Below are positions 58,863 through 64,000 of a DNA stretch of 64,000 nucleotides, in pieces. The position numbers and the translations under genes were made by a program. The notes beneath the pieces are model-generated. The model did no database searches, was not told the origin of the DNA, and was given only the letters and a program-made list of their open reading frames with translations. Source of the stretch: Hydrangea macrophylla (taxonomy: Eukaryota; Streptophyta; Magnoliopsida; Cornales; Hydrangeaceae); the NCBI GenBank assembly GCA_033977485.1, contig CM066994.1, forward strand, positions 11,286,001-11,350,000, read 5' to 3'. The first letter of the stretch is position 1. Every line of letters starts with the position of its first letter.

Positions 58863-59527
58863 TGATTGGACATCTTTTTCATTTTTCATGTATTTGGTTG
58901 GGTGGTTTAGACATTCTCAGACATTTGGGACTGTACATTATTTTATTATTTCTTTGCTTTTACTTGCCGTTCCGTCTTTTTATTATTATTAGGATTGTGA
59001 TGTACCCGGCTTCGACCGGTTAGTTTATTTTCTGTCTTTAGCTTTATTATCTATTTTTGTTACATGGGTCTGTAATTATTTTGTTATGCATTTTTTGTTT
59101 TCCTTTTATGGTTTGTGTTATTCCTGTTACTTCTGGTTAGTCACAACATTAACGTCGCTATTCATTTCCGTTTCACTTTCATTCTTGGCTATATAATGTC
59201 TTCATTTATTCACTTGGAGCAATTGTCATTGAATTAATATTGCACAGCAATTTCACCCCATTGCACTATAACAGGAATCTCTTAGGTTCAGGTTTGGGGG
59301 TAATTCTATCAGAATTTCTATTTAAATTCAAACCTACACTGCCTAAGTTTAAAATTTGAAATTCATTACGGCTACACAATCAAGCGAATAGTAACGTTAA
59401 TTTTATTACTTCTAATAACTCCAACTAATAAAGTTAAATTGTGATTTAATTTTTGGTTTCAGGTTTTTAATTTTCCGATATCCGTATAGTTACCTCGACC
59501 CGCATTTATCATTTGCATCATCACAGT
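58863..59527 (+). other. Spacer between ORF2 and ORF3 of element B
   Basis: Non-coding, AT-rich, with AGGTTTGGGGGTAATT at 59289-59304 as a second polypurine-like motif. Confidence 0.6.
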
Positions 59528-60934
59528 ATGGACCATCCTATCTCCCCTCCTACTTCACCTGATAGGTCCCCGAGTCAGTCGAGTTATGATTCCCACTCTA
59601 GTTCTTCCGATTCTGATACCATACCAAGTCCTAGGGTAGCCAAGTCCTACGTTCCGGTCGGTCGTCCCGGCTGGATTCGTCGTCATCCTCACTCACCCAT
59701 TTATAGCCGTTCTGATTCTTCGGACGAGGATGACCTTTTCGGCGATGACCCTACCGTCATAGATGGCCCTTATGGCGCTCCGCCGATGTCTTCTGACTCT
59801 TCTTCATCAGGTTCGGTTGATTCCTCGACCGATGAAGACGATGAGGACATTCCTTTCGGGTTAGTTGCCATTTCATTGTCTGGCATAGGGGTGTCATTTG
59901 GAACGGAAATTCCGATTCCGACCGATTCCGATCCGAAAAATTTCGATTTAGGCAACTAAATATGCATTCCGAATTCCGAATTCTGAAAATTCCGAAAAAA
60001 ATCGGATCGGAATCGGAATTGTTTTCAGAATTCCGAAAATTTTGAAAATTCCAAAAAATTTCCGAAAATATTCCGAAATTGTATTTTCCGAAACTTTTCC
60101 GAATATATTCCGAAATATTCCAAAAAATTTCCCAACAAATTCCGAAATTGCATTTTCTGAAACTTTTCCGAAAATATTCCGAAATATTCCGAAAATTGTG
60201 TTCATCCCACATCGAAAAAACACAAAAAATGGGATGTGATGTGCTTCTATAAAAGGCCTACAAGTCTCATGTGAAATCCCATTAAGTTTGAATTCCGAAT
60301 ATTCCGAAAAATTCCAAAAACATTCCGAATATTCCGAAAAATTCCGAATCTGATGAAATTCCGAAAATTCTGAAAATTCCGAAATTTCGGAATCGGAAAT
60401 AATTTTGGAATTTCCGAAATTTCGGAACGGAATTCGGAATGCATTTTTGTCTTCCGAAAATTTCAGAATTTTTTCCGAAAGGGGTGTTTCCGATCCGTTC
60501 CGTCCGAAACACACCCCTAGTCTGACACGATTTCGACCGAGTTACCTACACCTAAGGTTACCTATCCCTATAGGGATCTCCCTTATTATGTGCCAGATGT
60601 TGTTCGACAACGTTCGGGTCACCCTGATTGGTCTCCTGAGGATATTGCCTCGTTCTTTGTGCCTTATTCCGGTCCTGAGGATGATACGATTGATTTGGGT
60701 CCGGGTACTAGTGAGGATACTAAGCTAGATATGGTTCCAGAGATGACTGCTGAAGACGATTGTGATGAGGTAGGACCTCCTTTTGATCCTGCTACGCATT
60801 CGGAGTGGGAGCTAGTCGATTGGTACTTTCGTTCCAGCGTGCGACCTCCTTCAGACATGTTTCGTGGTGTGGATATTCTGGTTATCTTCTATGAGGACTA
60901 CATCCATGTCATTGGCATGTTCCCACCTGCATAA
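59528..60934 (+). pseudogene. ORF3 of element B, acidic Ser/Asp-rich protein, split by a hAT MITE
   Basis: The N-terminal part (from Met 59528 to 59885) is Ser/Pro/Asp-rich, with SPPTSPDRSPSQSS and STDEDDEDIPFG. The C-terminal part (60528-60934) has WSPEDIASFFVPY, then GPEDDTIDLGPG and a final FYEDYIHVIGMFPPA. The two parts lie in the same frame once the MITE and one target copy are discounted, and no stop occurs in between, so the MITE is the only visible lesion. The family is not recognised. No transmembrane segment is present. A polypurine-like motif follows the stop. Confidence 0.7.
59886..60519. mobile_element. hAT MITE (634 bp) inside ORF3
   Basis: Ends TAGGGGTGTCATTTGG / AACACACCCCTA are inverted. 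8-bp duplications GTCTGGCA (59878-59885) and GTCTGACA (60520-60527) match at 7 of 8 positions. The interior is almost wholly TTCCGAA/TTCGGAA-type sequence in both orientations, giving dense foldback potential. Open frames on its minus strand are low-complexity shadows. Confidence 0.9.
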
Positions 60935-60949
60935 GGACATGCAGTGATT

Positions 60950-60963
60950 TGGTTTGGGGGAGT
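60950..60963 (+). promoter_or_regulatory. Polypurine-tract-like motif 3
   Basis: TGGTTTGGGGGAGT shortly after the ORF3 stop. Confidence 0.6.
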
Positions 60964-62750
60964 ATATAGATTATTCATTCATTTTAGTATAGCCGTTTTA
61001 TTTTTTTTTAGTAATTCAGAATATTTTTATTTCTGTTTGTTAGTTTTTTTTTAGTTCGTTATTTCGTTCATTCGTTATTTCTGTTATTCATTGTAAAAAA
61101 AAAACATTTTATTAGTTCTATAAGTAAGTGAAAACAGTTTCTTAATAATGTTCAATGTTGCGTTACTTCTTATAGAATTAGATTTCGTGGAGATTTTGAA
61201 ATTTATAGAGTATGCAATTTGATGTCTACCGAATCTATGAAGGTATGTCTTGAGATCTATATATCCTTAGAATCATTGTTTGATATCTTATACTTGCATA
61301 ACTTTTTGCATGGCACGTAGTCATATGGATACATGTTAACATTGAACTATAATATAACTGGGATTTCTAAATAGTAATATTGTGGAGACTAGACCTGGTG
61401 AGTTTTGAGCCTTTCATTCTTTTTTAGGGTTTATTATGTTATTCGAATCTCTTTGACATAGCGCATTATTTCGTTGATTGGTCTCATTATTTCTTCATCT
61501 TGATTGAAAGTTGAGTCATTATTTTAATTACCATGTTTAAATAAAAAAATATTCTATTTCCTGTGATATCATAACATTGAAGAATCATGTGACTCTAGAA
61601 CATGACGCTAGGCCATCTGTTTTAATAAGCCTGTTTGACCTTTGGCCTACCCAATACAAATAGTTTTTTTTTTATCCCTTGTTAACCCTTTGGGCCGTTA
61701 AATAAGCCATTTCTTTGTTCACCTATTGTCCTACCCACTCTGATATGGAGTTCGCCACTATTAAATGTTACCTAACCCATGTCCAAGAGTAGTTAGAGAA
61801 TAGTTTTTCATAAAGAAATCGGGCTAATAAACAACTAAAGAAAAAGTGATGTATTGAGTAGTGAAAGAGAGAGAAAAAGAAAAAAAAAAGTGAAATCACT
61901 AGTCGTTGTAGTAAAGCCCTTGCATTATACATTATGGCTACTCCTATGTACTCACGGCCTCGTTGAATCCCTTTTTGCCTTTCTTTTATGAGCTTTAACC
62001 CTTGACCAACAATACAACCCTTATAAAGTCCTAGTTGATTCTATGGAAACATGATTTGAATATGGAACCGATAAGAAAAGGGAATATAAGCATGGTAGTA
62101 ATGGTATTCACTTGATGATCGATATCTATTCATGAGACTATTTTATTTCTGTTGTGTCATACGTTATTGGGAGTCATATGCGAGTTTATCTGTTTTGCAC
62201 AATAATTCTTTCTCGCATATATATGAGTAGGTTACACCTGTTTCGAAGTAATTTCATTTTAGAGTGTAATTAACAACGTGAGATTTGTAGTCGAAGCATC
62301 GCTAGATAGTCATCCGATTTATATTCCAAGTTCATAGTTGTCGTGTATCCACTTGACTACTATTTCACACACATGCGGGTCTTCGATATATTCCATTGAT
62401 TCTGGTGATATATGTTTTCGAATTATTTTTCATAATGTAGGAAGACATACGATTGTTTTACTCTTGATGATTTAGAAAGTTGCATTTGAAGTTGATTTTA
62501 TCAAAGAAGGATGTTGACATTGAAATATTTTTAAGTTTGAATAAAATTTTTATTTTCACAAGTTAATAAAGATGGTTGTGGGTGACTTGTTGACGAGAAC
62601 CCTCACGAGATTTCACTCGTCCGACTAGGGACACCTAGAGGTTTAAAAGGCTTGTTACACAGGCTAAGTGCAATCGGTATCCATACGAAAATGGAGTAGG
62701 ACTTTTATTATTAGTTTATTTTATTCTTTTTGCTCGAGGACTAGCAAAAT
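60964..62750 (+). other. 3' non-coding region of element B
   Basis: About 1.8 kb with no ORF and no secondary insertion seen. An A-rich stretch with GAGAGAGAAAAAG lies near 61865-61890. Confidence 0.6.
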
Positions 62751-62765
62751 GTAGGTTTGGGGGTG
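62751..62765 (+). promoter_or_regulatory. 3' polypurine tract of element B
   Basis: GTAGGTTTGGGGGTG abuts the 3' LTR start TGATCGGG. Confidence 0.8.
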
Positions 62766-62880
62766 TGATCGGGAGAGAATAAATCCTGATTATACGCCTT
62801 AATTTACATTTGTTAGCCGTTTTTATCCTGTTTTTGTGTAGTTTTACTTTACTTCCTATTTTCTGTTAGGTTTTAAAAGA
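62766..62880 (+). mobile_element. 3' LTR of element B, first 115 bp
   Basis: Matches 40718-40832 at 110 of 115 positions; all five differences are transitions. Cut at 62880 by unit E. Confidence 0.9.
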
Positions 62881-64000
62881 TGTCACGCCCCGATGTAGCA
62901 TAAATATGGAAAGCGTTTAATTTCCTTTATGGACCCGTAGGTCGCGACAGTTTGAAGGATCGATTCCGTCCCAAACGTCGAATAACATAAAACCATAAAA
63001 TCAGAGTAGAGTAATCAAGGCTTATAAAATTTTTCTAACTTAATAAATATTACAGCACGGGTCATTTAAAGGCACAGACCGCCTTGAAACAAAACAATAA
63101 CTTAATGTCTATTACAGTCATTCTTATTACAAAACGGTTCATAACTTTAAAGCATATAATATTGATAACAGTTTCTCTTCAAAGCAGCCGTTCTCAATTA
63201 GCATAATCGTACTGTTCAGCTTGATCATAACCTGAAAATCCTGAACACGAATGTTCAGGACGCATCGACGTCGTCAGCTTTAAGAAGCTAGTGAGTATTA
63301 AAAACATAACTTTGAATGTAAAACATACCCATTTACAAATTTTCTCTTTTTAAGTTTTGTAAAATCAATGGTTTAATCATGGAAAGAATTCAATTATAAA
63401 AATAACAGGGAATATATTTAAAAGTCGTTCATTCATTAAAACATATGACCGTGTATGAGACAATGCACCACACTCATCTTACCGACTCTTTTCTCTCGAC
63501 AAACACAACAACCCACTATCTCACACCAGTATCTTTGAAACGCTAAGATAGCCACACTTTAGCACAGGGGTGCCAGGGAATGTCCAGTTTGCCTCACACT
63601 TTGGTCCGGGGTACCAGGGAGTGTCCAATGCCTCACACTTTGAATGCCTAATCCGCCATGCAAATACCGGAGGAACCCTCATGCAGTATCCAGACTCGGG
63701 TATCAGGGAGTGTCCGTAGGCCACACTTTAGCACTACCATGGGTGCCAAGGAATGTCCAAGTTCGGTGTCACACACTTTGACGCTACCATGGGCGTCAGG
63801 GAGTGTCCAAATTTGCCACCGTTGCATTTCAAAGACACTCTCACCGCAATCTCAACACGTCACACTTTGGTATATAATAACCAGGGAGTGTCCACAATAC
63901 AATCTCAATCTCAATCTCATACTCTTTTCCACACTGACCATTACTCTTTTCCCCACTAACTGACACCCACATGCATGTACAACTGACTCCACATGTATGT
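62881..64000 (-). mobile_element. LTR of unit E, inserted in the 3' LTR of element B
   Basis: Starts TGTCACGCCCCGATG and follows the same block order as the solo LTR and block C (AATTTCCTTTATGGACCCGTAGG near the start, a repeated module at +670). Orientation is taken as minus by analogy. It runs beyond the window, so its other end, target duplication and interior are not seen. Confidence 0.75.
63547..63905. repeat. Imperfect ~50-bp tandem units in unit E
   Basis: Units share CACACTTTG, a variable stretch and CCAGGGAGTGTCC. Six or more copies vary in the middle. Confidence 0.85.

Noticed and set aside
59757..60514. Long minus-strand open frames of 151 and 188 codons rich in Phe/Arg/Asn/Ile
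   Set aside because: They lie over the TTCCGAA-built hAT MITE. The repeated composition explains the open frames, and no domain is visible.

Overview
The window looks like intergenic, heterochromatin-type DNA from a flowering plant, probably a eudicot. It is AT-rich and full of (AT)n and (A)n tracts. It is dense in miniature inverted-repeat transposable elements (MITEs), hAT-type non-autonomous elements, tRNA-derived SINEs, a plant RTE-type LINE and nested Ty3/Gypsy LTR retrotransposons. I found no convincing host protein-coding gene, no tRNA or rRNA gene and no CRISPR array. A 500-base run of N at 26481-26980 is an assembly gap. The species cannot be named from the sequence.

Positions 1-33 kb are a mosaic of small DNA transposons in AT-rich filler. 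They include three copies of one foldback MITE (8588, 15881, 18118), two copies of a 277-bp MITE (6137, 13823), two copies of a W-type MITE (4366, 27234), and hAT-like elements with 8-bp target-site duplications (7137, 8014, 30741, 31661). There is a 102-bp SINE with a perfect 14-bp target-site duplication (TSD) at 1951. A perfect 104-bp-arm inverted repeat lies at 16915-17135. At 21143-24649 an RTE LINE (minus strand) sits in the tail of a plus-strand SINE, and each element keeps its own TSD.

Positions 33-64 kb are a nest of LTR retrotransposons. A solo LTR (33583-35648) has a perfect TAATG duplication. Athila-like element A supplies an LTR, a tRNA-Asp primer-binding site (PBS) and a broken gag (36465-39191), and is cut by a second LTR-like block, C (39198 to about 40697). 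Athila-like element B (40718 to beyond 62880) has its 5' LTR split by non-autonomous element D (40919-48759, minus strand, TSD GCTCG) and its 3' LTR split by LTR E (from 62881). B carries a gag-pol reading frame with no frameshift but nine internal stops, then two further ORFs. The last ORF is split by a hAT MITE with an 8-bp TSD. Divergence agrees with the nesting: B's LTR ends differ at 5 of 115 positions, D's at 6 of about 1843.

The most unusual signal is that each LTR retrotransposon unit here whose relevant region is inside the window carries its own short palindromic word, repeated several times at irregular spacing. The words are CCAATCGATTGG (solo LTR), CGGATCGATCCG (A), the ATCGATCGAT type (C), GCGAGCGGCCCGCTCGC (B, in the LTR and again internally) and CAGTCGACTG (D). 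In several cases a TATA-like box follows on the element's sense strand. I know of no named class for this, but I cannot check novelty here.
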